A DNA stretch of 64,000 bases from positions 16,103-80,102 of the forward strand of contig NKPT01000011.1 of assembly GCA_002254845.1 (NCBI GenBank). The letters are read 5' to 3'. This DNA is from Chloracidobacterium sp. CP2_5A (GTDB lineage Bacteria; Acidobacteriota; Blastocatellia; Chloracidobacteriales; Chloracidobacteriaceae). Of this stretch, positions 63,452 through 64,000 are shown piece after piece. Made by a program: the position numbers and the translations under genes. A model generated the notes under the pieces. That model was not told where the DNA came from. It saw nothing but the letters and a program-made list of their open reading frames with translations, and ran no database searches. Each line of letters starts with the position of its first letter. The first letter of the stretch is position 1.

Positions 63452-63486
63452 GCGCCCGTAGCGAGCGCGGCGCCCGCTACGGGCGC
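63452..63486. terminator. Bidirectional terminator-like hairpin between convergent genes
   Basis: 12-bp stem GCGCCCGTAGCG / CGCTACGGGCGC with 11-nt loop; includes the dtd stop (63477-63479). Confidence 0.6.
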
Positions 63487-63917
63487 TCCAGAATGAGCGT
63501 CACCGGGCCGTCGTTGTGAATTTCGACCTGCATCGTCGCTCCAAACACGCCCGTCTCAACCGAGACGCCTAGCAAGCGCAGCGCGTCGACGTAGCGCGTC
63601 ACCAGCGGCGCGGCCTGCTCCGGGGGCGCGGCGTCCGCAAAAGACGGACGCCTTCCCTTGCGGGCATCCCCATACAGCGTGAACTGCGACACGGCCAGCG
63701 CCTCGCCGCCAACCTCCAGCAGCGACCGGTTCATTTTTCCGGCCTCATCCTCGAAAATCCGCAGGTTGGCCGTTTTCTCAGCCAGCCAGTCGGCATCGGC
63801 TTCGGTATCGCCCCGCGTGACGCCGACCAGCACGCACAAGCCGCGCCCGCAACGCCCGACCGTCTCGCCCGCAACTGATACCGAAGCCCGCGCCACTCGC
63901 TGAATGACCAGTCTCAT
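63477..63917 (-). CDS. dtd: D-aminoacyl-tRNA deacylase
   Basis: [99 protein letters not shown]. Confidence 0.96.
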   Translation of the reverse strand: MRLVIQRVARASVSVAGETVGRCGRGLCVLVGVTRGDTEADADWLAEKTANLRIFEDEAGKMNRSLLEVGGEALAVSQFTLYGDARKGRRPSFADAAPPEQAAPLVTRYVDALRLLGVSVETGVFGATMQVEIHNDGPVTLILERP

Positions 63918-64000
63918 GCCTTGCCAGTCTCATGCCTTGCCAGTCTCATGCCTTGCCAGTCTCATGCCTTGCCAGTCTCATGCCTTGCCAGTCTCATGGC
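63908..64000. repeat. 16-bp tandem array CCAGTCTCATGCCTTG, 5 full copies plus a partial copy, running off the window
   Basis: 63908-63923, 63924-63939, 63940-63955, 63956-63971, 63972-63987, then CCAGTCTCATGGC at 63988-64000. Confidence 0.97.

Overview
The 64-kb window is GC-rich, densely coding bacterial chromosome. Oar-like carboxypeptidase-regulatory/TonB-type receptors and an acidobacterial-type VWA protein suggest an acidobacterium, possibly Chloracidobacterium-like; this is inference. I recognised about 47 protein genes. They include an S9 peptidase running off the left edge, galU, tatA, a Crp/Fnr regulator, two Ser/Thr kinases (one with degenerate motifs), lysA, resB, a NorD/CbbO-like VWA protein with an N-terminal repeat region, a cpYpsA-like protein, maeB, pcp, ompH-lpxD-fabZ, a seven-gene surface-glycan operon, two Oar-like receptors, lysS, a TolC/MFS/TetR module, NfeD-stomatin-amidase, selB, hisIE with a degenerate chorismate-binding paralogue, an ArsR/SmtB regulator with a His-rich protein, and dtd. 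I saw no rRNA, tRNA, CRISPR array, transposase or prophage. The best leads are: (1) a compact zinc-type module made of an SmtB-like regulator with an alpha5 D-x-H-x10-H-x2-H site, a 9-4-9 inverted-repeat operator and an internally duplicated protein with 23 His; (2) a 16-bp tandem array that repeats the translation start of dtd and forms a chain of ATGA-overlapping mini-ORFs; (3) a recurrent pattern of short tandem duplications at gene 3' ends that copy the stop codon; (4) a TrpE-like protein that has lost its expected catalytic and metal-binding motifs, downstream of hisIE; (5) a partly degenerate receptor-type kinase. All calls come from reading the sequence and supplied ORFs; no database search was run.
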